Assembly (NCBI GenBank): GCA_004293165.1
Contig: RDYL01000002.1
Location: 496,001-560,000 of the forward strand
Length of the DNA: 64,000 nt
DNA from: Flavobacteriia bacterium
GTDB lineage: Bacteria > Bacteroidota > Bacteroidia > Flavobacteriales > Flavobacteriaceae
Direction of reading: 5' to 3'
How positions within the stretch are numbered: the stretch's first letter is position 1; each line of letters opens with the position of its first letter. The position numbers and the translations under genes were made by a program. Of this stretch, positions 33,043-42,337 are shown piece after piece. The notes under the pieces are model-generated. The model did not search any database and was not told where the DNA came from. It was given only the letters and a program-made list of their open reading frames with translations.

Positions 33043-36000
33043 ATGACTAAAAATTACTTTATTATTAGCTTGTTGTGTTCCTTTTTAGGATTTTCACAAT
33101 TTAATCCAACTGCTCCGTGGATGGCTAATAAAAATACGGCTAAAAATGGTCAACTTACCATTGATGAACAAGTTGAGACTTTCAATGAATATTGGTTAAC
33201 AAGAGATAAAAACGCTAGAGGCTCAGGTTATAAACCTTTTATGCGATGGGAATATCATTGGAGAAATTATACCAATGAACAAGGGTTTATTATTTCTTCA
33301 GAAGAATTTTGGAATGCTTGGCGTCAAAAAAATCAAGCTAAAACCAACCGAAATGTTGTAATGTCGCTTCCAGTTAGCAATTGGGAACCAATAGGCCCTT
33401 TTACTCATACAAATACTGGTTCTTGGTCTTCAGGTCAAGGTCGTGTTAATATTGTTCATGTTGACCCGTCTAATGCCAATACTGTTTATTTAGGAGCTCC
33501 TGCGGGTGGAATTTGGAAATCAACAAATAATGGAGCTACTTGGACGCCACTTACAGATCAATTACCTCAAATTGGCGTTTCTGGGATAGCTGTAGATTAT
33601 TCTAATTCAAATGTAATTTATATTGCAACAGGCGATAAAGATGCAGGCGATTCTTACTCAGTAGGAGTATACAAATCAACTGATGGAGGTTTAACATGGA
33701 ATCCTACAGGCAATATGGGTGTTTCAACGCCTACTAGAGCGGGAGATATTTTAATTCATCCAACAAATAATCAAATTTTATGGTGCGCTACTAGTTCAGG
33801 TGTTTTTAGATCTATAAATGCCGGAACTTCATGGTCTAGAGTGCAAACAGGAGATTTTTCTCAAGGTAGTATTCGATTGAAACCAAGTGATCCAAATACT
33901 GTATATATTATATCTGATACTAGTTTTTTCCGTTCTACAAACTCGGGAGCAACCTTTACGCAAATTTCTTCAGGATTACCAACTACTTCGGGTCGTATGT
34001 TATTAGATGTTACTCCAGCAAATGCTAATTATGTTTACATTTTAAGCGCTGATACATCAGGAGATTTTCAAGGAATTTATAAATCAACAGATGGAGGTAC
34101 TACGTTTATAGCAACTAATACAACTACAGATGTATTTGAATCGAATCAATCTTGGTATGATTTAGCTTTAGCCGTATCAACAACAAATGCAGAAGAAATT
34201 TATACAGGTTGTTTAAATGTATGGCAATCAACAAATGGAGGAAATTCTTTAACAAAATTAAATAGTTGGAGTAATCCTAGTGGACCATCGTATACCCATG
34301 CCGATATACATTATTTAGGATTTCATGGAAATAAATTGTTTTGTGGTAGTGATGGTGGTATATATGTTTCAGACAATAGTGGAGCCAATTTTACCGATTT
34401 AACTGCAGGCGTACAAATTAGTCAATTTTATAAAATTGCCGTTTCAAAACAATCAGCAGCCAAAATGGTTGGAGGTTTACAAGATAATGGAGGTCATGCC
34501 TACAGCGGTGGTCAATGGAAAAACTACTATGGAGCAGACGGTATGGATACCGCTATAGACCCTACAAATTCAAATTTATATTATGGTTTTATACAAAATG
34601 GAGGTGGATTATATATTAGTAATTCTGCAGGTAATGGATTAAGTTCTTCTGTAAATTCACCAGGTGGGCAAAACGGAAATTGGGTAACTCCATTAATTTC
34701 AAATTCAATTGGAGAAATATTTTCAGGTTTTGATAACTTATATAAATTAACTAGTGGTGAATGGGTACAGCATAATGTAGATGCTTTAGGAACTGGAAAT
34801 ATAGATTTAATTACAGTAGATCCATCAAATAACAATATAATCTATGTTGCAAATGGGACAGTATTGTATAAAAGTGTTAATGGAGGTGTAAATTTTTCTG
34901 CGATTAGTTTCACTACAAACAACATTGAATCTATTGCTGTTCATTCTACTGATAGTAATATTGTGTATTTAACAACTGAAGGTGCTAATGGAGAGGTTTT
35001 AAAATCTACTGATGGTGGAGCTTTATTTGTTGATATATCTAATGGAGTTCCAAATATTGGTAAAAACATAATTGTTCATCAAGGAAGAAACACCGATAAT
35101 CCGCTGTATCTTGGCACAAGTTTAGGGGTTTATTATAGAGATGATTCTATGGCTGCATGGGCTCCATTTGATGCAAATTTACCAAATGTTTCAGTTACCG
35201 ATTTAGAGGTTAATCTTGAAGATGCAAAATTAATTGCAGCAACTTATGGAAGAGGAATTTGGCAAACAGCTATTCCAGTTCAATTACCATCTGATGATGT
35301 TAAATTTTTGAGTATTAAAAATCCAACAGCAGACATTAATTGTGGAAGCACTATTACACCTAAAGTTGAAGTTAAAAATAATGGATTAAATACAATTTTT
35401 TCAATAACTGTTAATTATAGTATTGACGGAACATCTTCAAGTTTTGTTTGGAATGGCTCATTAGCTTCTGCTGTAACAACGGAAATTAATTTACCAACAA
35501 CTGTTTTATCAAGAGGTGTTCATACATTAGATGTAACAACATTAATTGTGAATGATTCTTATTCAGACAATAACCAAGGAACAACTTCTTTTTATATAAA
35601 CGATGCGGGAACTGTTGGGGTTGTAAATCCATTTACTAATCCTTCAAATGCCTTAATTGTATATAATGAAGGAACAAGTGGAGCACAATGGCAAAGAGGT
35701 ACACGTACAGGTGGTTTAACATCATCAGGAAATACAGTATATGCTACTAATTTAACTGGAAATTATCCAGACAACATAAAAACATATTTGGTTTCTCAAT
35801 GTTACAACTTATCAAACGTCATTAATCCGCAGATTAGTTTTGCAATGAAATATGATGTTGAACAGAATTGGGATATTGTTTATGTAGAATATTCCACAAA
35901 CTTTGGTGGTTCATGGACTGTATTAGGTGAAATGGGTCCAACATGGTACAATAGTGACAGAACACCGGCAACTACAGGTACAGATTGTAACAATTGTCCT

Positions 36001-36426
36001 GGTGCTCAATGGACAGGATTAAATGCAACGTTATCAACTTATACGTATCCTTTAAATACATTAAATTCGGAAACAAATATAATTTTTAGAATTGTTTTCC
36101 ATTCTGACCAATCGGTAAATGATTTAGGGGTTAATATTGACGATTTTGTTATTAATGGAACGTTATCTGGACAAAGTTTTGATTTACAAAATATTGTATT
36201 GTATCCAAATCCATCAAACGGAATTTTCAATGTAGTTTCTGGAGCTAATGAAATAACAGAAATTCAAGTTTATGATTTAACAGGTAAAGTGATATGGACT
36301 AAAAAAGATTTTGCAGTATCAAATTCTGAAATTCAAATAAATTTATCTTCTATTTCACAAGGAATTTACTTCGTTAAAATTTCAGCAAATAATCAATCAA
36401 CAGTTAAACGAATTATTAAAGAATAA
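33043..36426 (+). CDS. T9SS-secreted multi-BNR/sortilin-like repeat protein
   Basis: A 1,127-residue exoprotein with a signal peptide (MTKNYFIISLLCSFLGFSQ). From about residue 135 to 740 it has repeated beta-propeller blades with Asp-box-like motifs such as STNNGATWT, STDGGLTWN, SINAGTSWS and STDGGTTF, as in sortilin/VPS10-type or photosystem-stability-factor-like propellers. A beta-sandwich region follows, then a C-terminal type A T9SS sorting domain (about residues 1050-1127; LYPNPSNGIFNV, VYDLTGKVIW, IYFVKI). It is exported and attached or released by T9SS. Its ligand or substrate is unknown. The M13 peptidase gene follows after 2 bases. Confidence 0.85.
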   Translation: MTKNYFIISLLCSFLGFSQFNPTAPWMANKNTAKNGQLTIDEQVETFNEYWLTRDKNARGSGYKPFMRWEYHWRNYTNEQGFIISSEEFWNAWRQKNQAKTNRNVVMSLPVSNWEPIGPFTHTNTGSWSSGQGRVNIVHVDPSNANTVYLGAPAGGIWKSTNNGATWTPLTDQLPQIGVSGIAVDYSNSNVIYIATGDKDAGDSYSVGVYKSTDGGLTWNPTGNMGVSTPTRAGDILIHPTNNQILWCATSSGVFRSINAGTSWSRVQTGDFSQGSIRLKPSDPNTVYIISDTSFFRSTNSGATFTQISSGLPTTSGRMLLDVTPANANYVYILSADTSGDFQGIYKSTDGGTTFIATNTTTDVFESNQSWYDLALAVSTTNAEEIYTGCLNVWQSTNGGNSLTKLNSWSNPSGPSYTHADIHYLGFHGNKLFCGSDGGIYVSDNSGANFTDLTAGVQISQFYKIAVSKQSAAKMVGGLQDNGGHAYSGGQWKNYYGADGMDTAIDPTNSNLYYGFIQNGGGLYISNSAGNGLSSSVNSPGGQNGNWVTPLISNSIGEIFSGFDNLYKLTSGEWVQHNVDALGTGNIDLITVDPSNNNIIYVANGTVLYKSVNGGVNFSAISFTTNNIESIAVHSTDSNIVYLTTEGANGEVLKSTDGGALFVDISNGVPNIGKNIIVHQGRNTDNPLYLGTSLGVYYRDDSMAAWAPFDANLPNVSVTDLEVNLEDAKLIAATYGRGIWQTAIPVQLPSDDVKFLSIKNPTADINCGSTITPKVEVKNNGLNTIFSITVNYSIDGTSSSFVWNGSLASAVTTEINLPTTVLSRGVHTLDVTTLIVNDSYSDNNQGTTSFYINDAGTVGVVNPFTNPSNALIVYNEGTSGAQWQRGTRTGGLTSSGNTVYATNLTGNYPDNIKTYLVSQCYNLSNVINPQISFAMKYDVEQNWDIVYVEYSTNFGGSWTVLGEMGPTWYNSDRTPATTGTDCNNCPGAQWTGLNATLSTYTYPLNTLNSETNIIFRIVFHSDQSVNDLGVNIDDFVINGTLSGQSFDLQNIVLYPNPSNGIFNVVSGANEITEIQVYDLTGKVIWTKKDFAVSNSEIQINLSSISQGIYFVKISANNQSTVKRIIKE

Positions 36427-36428
36427 CT

Positions 36429-38498
36429 ATGAATAAATTTATCTTAAAAGGTAGTTTCGGCTTCCTTTTTTTATCAGTAGCATTATTTTCTTGTAAGTCA
36501 TCACAAGAAGCAACGGCAAAAAAAGAATCCGTAGGAATCAATGTTGGTTATATGGATAAATCTACAAATCCAGCCGATGATTTCAATCGTTATGTAAATG
36601 GAACTTGGTTAGATAAAACCGAAATTCCTGCCGATAGAACCCGTTGGGGAAGTTTTGATGAATTGCGTAAAAACACCGATGACGATGTAATGGCTATTTT
36701 GAAAGAAGCCATCAAAGACAAGTCTATCGATCCAAATTCTGATCAAGCAAAAGCTATTAATTTGTACAAAACAGTGTTAGACACGGTAAGTAGAAATAAA
36801 GCAGGAATTGACCCTTTAAAACCTTATTTGGCTAAAATTAATAGTGTTCAAAACGCAGATGAACTAGTTGCTTTATTGGCCGAAATGGAACCAGAAATGG
36901 GATTAGGTTTCTTCGGAAGTTACATTGGTGCCGATGCTAAAAATAGTAACAAAAACGTAATCTATGTTGGAACCGGAAGCCTTGGTTTACCTGATAGAGA
37001 TTACTACGTTTCTGATGCGCCTGACAACAAAGAAAAACGCGAAAAATACCTGACTCACATAGCAAGAATGTTAAAATTCATTGGTGAATCTGAAGATGTT
37101 GCTAACGTTAATGCAAAGAAAATTCTAGCTTTAGAGACTAAAATGTCAACCGCAACTTTAGACCGTGTTCAAAGAAGAGACAGAAGAAATACATACAATC
37201 CAATGTCTTTTGCTGATTTACAAAAATTAGCACCAACCGTTAAATGGGATGCTTATTTTCAAACCGTTGGAATGGGTAAAGTAGATTCTTTAGTAGTTTC
37301 GCAACCCAAATATTTACAAACGGTTGAAACTATTTTAAAAGACAACCAAGTAGAAGATTGGAAAGCCTACATGCGATGGACAGCATTAAGAGGTTCAGCA
37401 GGGTTATTGTCAACTGATATTGAAAATGCAAATTTTGAGTTTTATGGAAAAACCTTAACAGGAGCTGTAAAACAACGCCCGGCTGAAGAAAGAGCTTTAG
37501 CAACCGTTAATGGAAGATTAGGAGAAGCATTAGGTAAATTGTACGTAGCTAAAAAATTCCCGCCTGAAGCGAAAGAAAAAGCACAAGCTATGATTGCTAA
37601 CGTTATGAAAGCTTTCGATAATCGTATCGATAATTTACCTTGGATGACAAAAGCTACTAAGGAAAACGCAAAAATCAAATTAAATAAATTCCGAGTAAAA
37701 ATTGGATATCCTGATAAATGGAAAGATTATTCTGCATTAGAAATGAAATCTCCAGAACAAGGTGGAACGTATTTTGATAATTCAAGAATGTACGCTAGAT
37801 GGAGCCACAAGAAAAACATGGAAAAGATTGGAAAGCCAGTAGACAAAGAAGAATGGGGAATGTCGCCTCAAACAGTAAATGCATATTTTAGTCCAACCAA
37901 TAACGAAATTGTTTTTCCAGCTGCGATTTTACAACCACCTTTTTATGATTATAGAGCCGATGAAGCAGTTAATTATGGCGGAATTGGCGCTGTAATTGGT
38001 CACGAAATTTCGCATGGTTTTGACGATTCAGGTTCTAGATACAATGCGGATGGAAATTTAGTGAATTGGTGGAGCGAAGACGATTTGAAACAATTCACAA
38101 CATTAGGAAGTGCTTTAGCCGACCAATATTCAGCATTAGAACCATTACCAGGAATTTTTGTTGATGGAAAATTCACTTTAGGTGAAAATATAGGAGATTT
38201 AGGTGGAGTTAATGCAGCTTACGATGGATTACAAATCTATTTGAAAGCAAACAAAAATCCAGGGTTAATCGACGGATTTACGCCAGAGCAACGTTTCTTC
38301 ATTTCTTGGGCAACTATTTGGAGAAGTAAAATGAGAGATGAAGCCATCAAAAATCAAGTTAAAACCGATTCACATTCACCAGGAATGTATCGTGCTTATG
38401 TGCCGTTACAAAATGTGGAAGCGTTCTACAAAGCGTTCAATATTTTACAACACAACGGTATGTATTTGCCTTTTGAGAAACGCGTGAAAATTTGGTAA
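36429..38498 (+). CDS. M13-family zinc metallopeptidase, lipoprotein
   Basis: A PepO/neprilysin-type endopeptidase. The N-terminus has a lipobox (LFLSVALFSC) after a short signal, so it is a lipoprotein exposed to the periplasm or outer surface. The zinc site is VIGHEISHGFDDSG with His525, Glu526 and His529, and Glu586 in LGENIGDLGG is the third ligand. The ARRNTYNPMSF and late REDEAIKNQ regions fit the family, which uses a large alpha-helical chamber for peptides. It is 689 residues and is in the same transcript as the T9SS exoprotein. Confidence 0.93.
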   Translation: MNKFILKGSFGFLFLSVALFSCKSSQEATAKKESVGINVGYMDKSTNPADDFNRYVNGTWLDKTEIPADRTRWGSFDELRKNTDDDVMAILKEAIKDKSIDPNSDQAKAINLYKTVLDTVSRNKAGIDPLKPYLAKINSVQNADELVALLAEMEPEMGLGFFGSYIGADAKNSNKNVIYVGTGSLGLPDRDYYVSDAPDNKEKREKYLTHIARMLKFIGESEDVANVNAKKILALETKMSTATLDRVQRRDRRNTYNPMSFADLQKLAPTVKWDAYFQTVGMGKVDSLVVSQPKYLQTVETILKDNQVEDWKAYMRWTALRGSAGLLSTDIENANFEFYGKTLTGAVKQRPAEERALATVNGRLGEALGKLYVAKKFPPEAKEKAQAMIANVMKAFDNRIDNLPWMTKATKENAKIKLNKFRVKIGYPDKWKDYSALEMKSPEQGGTYFDNSRMYARWSHKKNMEKIGKPVDKEEWGMSPQTVNAYFSPTNNEIVFPAAILQPPFYDYRADEAVNYGGIGAVIGHEISHGFDDSGSRYNADGNLVNWWSEDDLKQFTTLGSALADQYSALEPLPGIFVDGKFTLGENIGDLGGVNAAYDGLQIYLKANKNPGLIDGFTPEQRFFISWATIWRSKMRDEAIKNQVKTDSHSPGMYRAYVPLQNVEAFYKAFNILQHNGMYLPFEKRVKIW

Positions 38499-38519
38499 TC
38501 AAATTCAAATTTTAAATCA

Positions 38520-38544
38520 AATCCCATCTATTTCAGGTGGGATT
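38520..38544 (+). terminator. Terminator after the M13 peptidase gene
   Basis: The stem AATCCCATCT with AGGTGGGATT, including one G-T pair, is followed by seven Ts. It lies 22 bases past the stop. Confidence 0.88.
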
Positions 38545-38603
38545 TTTTTGTTTGATAAAATTGTAAAGATTATCACCACGGAATAAAAGATTAGGAGGAT
38601 TAC

Positions 38604-38636
38604 AATCTGTGAAAATCCTTTAATCTGTGGCTAAAA
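38604..38636. repeat. AATCTGTG repeat, copy 1
   Basis: AATCTGTG occurs at 38604 and again at 38622, the latter in the context AATCTGTGGCTAAA. A related element with AAATCTGTGGTCTAAA lies between the two ssb genes. It is in the spacer between the M13 peptidase gene and the EamA gene. Confidence 0.6.
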
Positions 38637-39560
38637 TTATTTCTTCTTAATCGCTCGATTCACTAAATAAAGTCCAATAATGGTTATTGTTCCGCCAATG
38701 ACAATTGCAGGAGTTAAAGGTTCATTAAACAACAAATAGCCAAAAAACAACGCCACCATCGGATTAATGTATGCATACAAACTGCTGATTTCAGTTGGTA
38801 AGTTTTCCAAAGTATAAATAAAAGCAATAAACGTCAACACCGAACCTACAATAGCCAAATAAGCAATCGACCACCAAGAAATAGCAGGAATTTCACTCAA
38901 CGGAACTGAAGTGCCATTAAATTCAATGACGCTCGAAATCACAATACTCGATATCAACATTTGCAATCCCAAACTAAAATACGGATTAAAATTGGTCTTG
39001 TTTTCTTTAATATATAGAGATGATAACGCCCAAGTAAACGTAGCAATTACAGAAAGTAAAATCCCAAATCGGAATTCAGGTCGTAAGAAATCGTTGAGGT
39101 AATCGTAGAAAATCACGCAAATGCCGCCAAAAGCAACAATCATTCCCACTACGGCTTTCCAAGATGTTTTTTGTCCGCGAAACAAACTGATGATTACAAT
39201 CCACAGCGGAAAAATAGAACCAATAATCGCTCCCAAACCACTCGAAATATATTTCACGCCCCAAGTACTCAAGCCGTTACTTAGCATGAAATTTAAGACA
39301 CTCAAAACGAAAATATTTCTCCATTGACGTTTATTTGGCCAAGGATGTTTTTTGATTAAGAAATAAAGTAAGTACAATAATCCACCAAAAAGTTGACGCA
39401 GTGCTACCAATTGCATCGGAGGCATGTGTTTGATACCTTCTTTGGAAGCAATCCAAGTGGTTCCCCAGAAAAAGCTAGTCCAAATTAATGCTAAAATGGG
39501 CAAGCCAATCGCATTTTTCTTTTGTTGGATGTAATTGTGAAACACGCTAAAATACTCCAT
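38637..39560 (-). CDS. EamA-family drug/metabolite transporter
   Basis: An inner-membrane protein of 307 residues with ten predicted helices formed by two EamA repeats. The first repeat starts LALIWTSFFWGTTWIASKEG, the second near ALSSLYIKENKTNFNP. The C-terminal helix ends in a basic tail. Substrates in this superfamily range from amino acids to nucleosides and cannot be predicted here. The gene is the last of a tight five-gene minus-strand operon. Confidence 0.85.
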   Translation of the reverse strand: MEYFSVFHNYIQQKKNAIGLPILALIWTSFFWGTTWIASKEGIKHMPPMQLVALRQLFGGLLYLLYFLIKKHPWPNKRQWRNIFVLSVLNFMLSNGLSTWGVKYISSGLGAIIGSIFPLWIVIISLFRGQKTSWKAVVGMIVAFGGICVIFYDYLNDFLRPEFRFGILLSVIATFTWALSSLYIKENKTNFNPYFSLGLQMLISSIVISSVIEFNGTSVPLSEIPAISWWSIAYLAIVGSVLTFIAFIYTLENLPTEISSLYAYINPMVALFFGYLLFNEPLTPAIVIGGTITIIGLYLVNRAIKKK

Positions 39561-39562
39561 TA

Positions 39563-40393
39563 CTAAATTTCTTTTTGGAACGAATAGCCTAAAATCGTTT
39601 CTACCTTTTCACTAGAAATGATTTTGCCTTTCGATTCTGAATCTTCCGCAAAGGTAGGTAATGGTAAATTGAATATTTCAGCTTTTTTGTGATAATATGC
39701 TTTACGTGTTGGATGCTGAGGTGCAACAGCGTTGAAGGTTTCTCCCCAATTGTCATGCTGAACTTGTTTCAGTGTCTCTTCAATAATTCCAATACAATCT
39801 TCTCTTTCAATCATATTCACAGGTGCATGTGGATTTTCAACATTCGTTCTTCCTGCCAAAAATTTTATAGGGTGACGATCATCGCCAAGCAAACCACCAA
39901 AACGAATTACCGTAGTTTTAAAATGCAGATTCGATTGTAAAAGTGTTTCGACAATAACTAATTGTTTACCACTTTCGGTATCGGGATTTGGTTTTGTTTC
40001 TTCCGTAATTTCAACAATTGGAAAACCATCACCATAAACCGAAGTCGAACTCACAAAAACAACTTTCTGAATTCCCGATTTTTCTATATACGGAATTAAA
40101 GTTTTTACTTTATTTACGAATGTCATTTCGTTAGAAGTCGAAATTTCTCTTCTTAATCCTGTTGGAATATCAATCACTAAAACATCGGTTTCTTTTAGAA
40201 AATCTTTAATATTTCCAATGATTTGATGTTCCTCCAACTGAATTTGGAAAGGCGAAATTCCAGCATTTTTCAACAGGTCTAACTTACTTTCCGATGTTGT
40301 AGAACCTTTTACTTCGTAACCTTTTGAAAGCAATGATTTGGCTAAAGGTAAACCAAGCCAGCCACAGCCGAGTATGGAGATTTTTATTCCCAT
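39563..40393 (-). CDS. NAD(P)-binding SDR-like protein (YeeZ-type)
   Basis: A 276-residue Rossmann-fold protein related to nucleoside-diphosphate-sugar epimerases of the YeeZ group. The dinucleotide loop is ISILGCGWLGLPLAKSLL, and VFVSSTSVYG carries the SxxxY-like active-site serine region. The later part has GGLLGDDRHPIKFLAG. The substrate is unknown. Its start overlaps the upstream gene end by 10 bases and it ends 2 bases before the EamA gene, so it is in the operon. Confidence 0.8.
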   Translation of the reverse strand: MGIKISILGCGWLGLPLAKSLLSKGYEVKGSTTSESKLDLLKNAGISPFQIQLEEHQIIGNIKDFLKETDVLVIDIPTGLRREISTSNEMTFVNKVKTLIPYIEKSGIQKVVFVSSTSVYGDGFPIVEITEETKPNPDTESGKQLVIVETLLQSNLHFKTTVIRFGGLLGDDRHPIKFLAGRTNVENPHAPVNMIEREDCIGIIEETLKQVQHDNWGETFNAVAPQHPTRKAYYHKKAEIFNLPLPTFAEDSESKGKIISSEKVETILGYSFQKEI

Positions 40394-40848
40394 TTGTGTT
40401 TTTTTATGTAGGTATTTGTTGGAATGTCGTAATCGTAATAAGTAACATATTTAAAGCCAGCTTTAGTTAAAGCTATTGAATCTGGTTGAATTTCTTCGTT
40501 TAAATAAATGTGGCTATTTTCCGGATTTTTTTTATCAAAAACGACATTGAAAAACTTTTTTAAATCTTTCTTACTAAAATTATTTTCATTTGATTCAGAA
40601 ACAAATCTTTGATTTTTATAATAAAAGTAATATCTCAAATCGCTTGTTTTTCCATGATTCTTAATACTGCTAGTTATGCCAATTGTTTTATCATTATAAT
40701 TTTTGATTTTATTATTATATTCTTCTTTTTTAAATTTTGAAAAAATCATAATAAATATGAAGAACAATATAATTAGGAGGAAAACAATCTTCCCCTCATT
40801 TTCTTTCAAAAAAGTTGAATAACTTTTCTTTTCTCTTTCTTCTTTCAT
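40384..40848 (-). CDS. Unknown single-pass membrane protein
   Basis: I do not recognise this 154-residue protein. A charged N-terminus is followed by one strong membrane helix at residues 19-38 (IVFLLIILFFIFIMIFSKF) and then a mainly polar domain with many Lys, Asn and Tyr residues (YYFYYKNQRFVSES). The C-terminal domain is probably on the outer face. It overlaps the SDR gene by 10 bases and follows the zinc-ribbon gene by 8 bases, so it is co-expressed with them. Confidence 0.6.
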   Translation of the reverse strand: MKEEREKKSYSTFLKENEGKIVFLLIILFFIFIMIFSKFKKEEYNNKIKNYNDKTIGITSSIKNHGKTSDLRYYFYYKNQRFVSESNENNFSKKDLKKFFNVVFDKKNPENSHIYLNEEIQPDSIALTKAGFKYVTYYDYDIPTNTYIKKHKWE

Positions 40849-40856
40849 CTATCTTC

Positions 40857-41207
40857 CTAACTATCTTTCTTCACCAACATATAAAAATCATCTTCCAAAG
40901 CACGATATCCTTGGTCGTACAAAAAGAAATAAGTGTTGCCAGTTTTGGTTTGCAACATACTTGTAAAAAACTCAAAATCGAAACCTTTGCTTAGTAATTT
41001 GGTTTTCGTGGTTTTTCCTTTGTCTTCTGGGTTGAGTTCACATAAAATGCGGTAATTTTTACGCAATTTGTTGTTTATGTTGCGCATCAGATTGTTCTGA
41101 TCTTTGTTTATTTTGTTGTTGTACGCATTGCGGCAACCATCCGAACAAAACTTTTTGTCTTCGCGACCAATGATTTTATCGCCACATTCTAAACAGGTTT
41201 TACTCAT
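40857..41207 (-). CDS. Small zinc-ribbon protein
   Basis: A 116-residue protein with an N-terminal zinc-ribbon-like motif, CLECGDKIIGREDKKFC plus a further Cys in SDGCRNAY, giving CxxC-N12-CxxxC. After a charged linker (NKDQNNLMRNINNKLRKNY) comes a domain ending in DFYMLVKKDS. The DUF2116-type N-terminus is seen in nucleic-acid-associated proteins, but no function is established. It starts 3 bases after the DUF6265 gene. Confidence 0.7.
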   Translation of the reverse strand: MSKTCLECGDKIIGREDKKFCSDGCRNAYNNKINKDQNNLMRNINNKLRKNYRILCELNPEDKGKTTKTKLLSKGFDFEFFTSMLQTKTGNTYFFLYDQGYRALEDDFYMLVKKDS

Positions 41208-41210
41208 AGT

Positions 41211-41708
41211 TTACTTCTTAAAATTAAACTTCATTTCTTTACCACTTTCTTCAAAAACCACGTAAAGATTGATTTCGTTATCCGAAATTTTCTCAAACGT
41301 AAATTTGTCAAAATACACATGTGTTGGGGTGACTTTTACCAATCTAAAATTTTCGCTTACTTCCGCTTTTTCCCAGCCTTTTAATTCGCCATCAAAATGT
41401 TTGAGTTGTAATAAAAGGGTTTTCTCTTTTTCAATAATGTGTCCCAATTCATAAAAAGCTACTTTCCCATCTACAACTAATTTAAAACTAAACATCATCG
41501 AATTTCCAATGGGTTCGCTCCACGTTTCTTGACAAATGCCACCTAAAGCTTCGCCTGTCCAATTACCTACAATCCATTTTACATCTTGTAAAGTAGCTTT
41601 TGGCGAACCTTTTTCATCGTTATAATTCAAGGTGTTTTGTGCAAATGCGGTAAACGAACAAATAAAAAGTAGTAAATAAATACTTTTTTGGAAGATTAAT
41701 TTTTTCAT
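41211..41708 (-). CDS. DUF6265-type secreted protein
   Basis: A 165-residue protein with a signal peptide (MKKLIFQKSIYLLLFICSFTAFAQ) and a single beta-rich domain. The core motif VKWIVGNWTGEALGGICQE and later SFKLVVDGKVAFYELGH match the DUF6265 pattern, whose function is unknown. A lipocalin-like ligand pocket is plausible but not shown. The frame extends upstream; I chose the internal Met because it begins the signal peptide. It is the first gene of the five-gene operon ending in the EamA transporter. Confidence 0.8.
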   Translation of the reverse strand: MKKLIFQKSIYLLLFICSFTAFAQNTLNYNDEKGSPKATLQDVKWIVGNWTGEALGGICQETWSEPIGNSMMFSFKLVVDGKVAFYELGHIIEKEKTLLLQLKHFDGELKGWEKAEVSENFRLVKVTPTHVYFDKFTFEKISDNEINLYVVFEESGKEMKFNFKK

Positions 41709-41754
41709 CTGTAAAGTCTTATAGTTAAAGCGAATATACAAAAATAATTTCCAT

Positions 41755-41780
41755 TTACAAACGCTTACAAATATTTACAA
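41755..41780. repeat. Three TTACAA repeats at 10-bp spacing
   Basis: TTACAA occurs at 41755, 41765 and 41775, always on the same face of the helix. It lies in the 190-base spacer upstream of the DUF6265 operon. The regular phasing suggests a regulator site. Confidence 0.5.
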
Positions 41781-41855
41781 CCGATATTAAATAGCTAATT
41801 ACCGAATAACGTTTTTTTCTTGCCACATCTTTGCACTGTCGAAATGAACGAATTA

Positions 41856-41885
41856 TTAGTCGCAGTTTTCAGTCACAGTTTTCAG
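41856..41885. repeat. Left inverted repeat framing the four-helix-bundle gene
   Basis: The segment contains TTAGTCGCAGT and then TCACAGTT. Its reverse complement is echoed at 42275-42306. It ends 13 bases before the gene start. Confidence 0.7.
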
Positions 41886-41898
41886 AAAAATTAATAGA

Positions 41899-42267
41899 AT
41901 GGATTTCAAAGAATTATTAGCCTATCAAAAAGCTTTTTCATTAGCTATGGAAATTAAAAAAGTATCTGATTCATTTCCAAAAGAAGAAAAATACGCATTA
42001 ACAGATCAAGTTAGAAGATCATCAAGAAGTGTATGTGCCAATATTGCGGAAGCTTACAGAAAGAGAAGATATATAAATCATTTTATAAGTAAGCTTACTG
42101 ATTCAGATGGTGAAAATTCTGAAACTTCCGTTTGGTTAGATTTTGCTTTAGAATGTAATTATTTATAAAAGGAACAGCATATTGATATGGTTGTAAAATC
42201 CCTAGAAATTGGTAAAATAATTAATTATATGATTTTAAATCCAACAAGATTCGGTTGTAAATCATAA
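41899..42267 (+). pseudogene. S23/IVP-like four-helix-bundle protein with an in-frame stop
   Basis: The first 89 codons encode a four-helix-bundle protein of the S23 ribosomal/intervening-sequence type (KELLAYQKAFSLAMEIKK, QVRRSSRSVCANIAEAYRKR). The frame then meets TAA at 42166-42168. The following 32 codons in the same frame, KEQHIDMVVKSLEIGKIIN and on to a second stop at 42265, supply the missing last helix. The joined length of 122 residues matches the family. I read this as a nonsense mutation of a sense codon. The gene is framed by inverted repeats. Function of the family is unclear; related proteins help diversity-generating retroelements. Confidence 0.8.
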
Positions 42268-42274
42268 AATTAAA

Positions 42275-42306
42275 CAACTGTGAGTGAACACTGCGACTGC
42301 GACTAA
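42275..42306. repeat. Right inverted repeat framing the four-helix-bundle gene
   Basis: ACTGTGA and then CTGCGACTGCGACTAA give, reversed and complemented, TTAGTCGCAGTCGCAG and TCACAGT, which mirrors the left repeat. It starts 8 bases after the second stop codon. Confidence 0.7.
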
Positions 42307-42337
42307 AAAGTAACATAATTATTAATATTTATACGCC

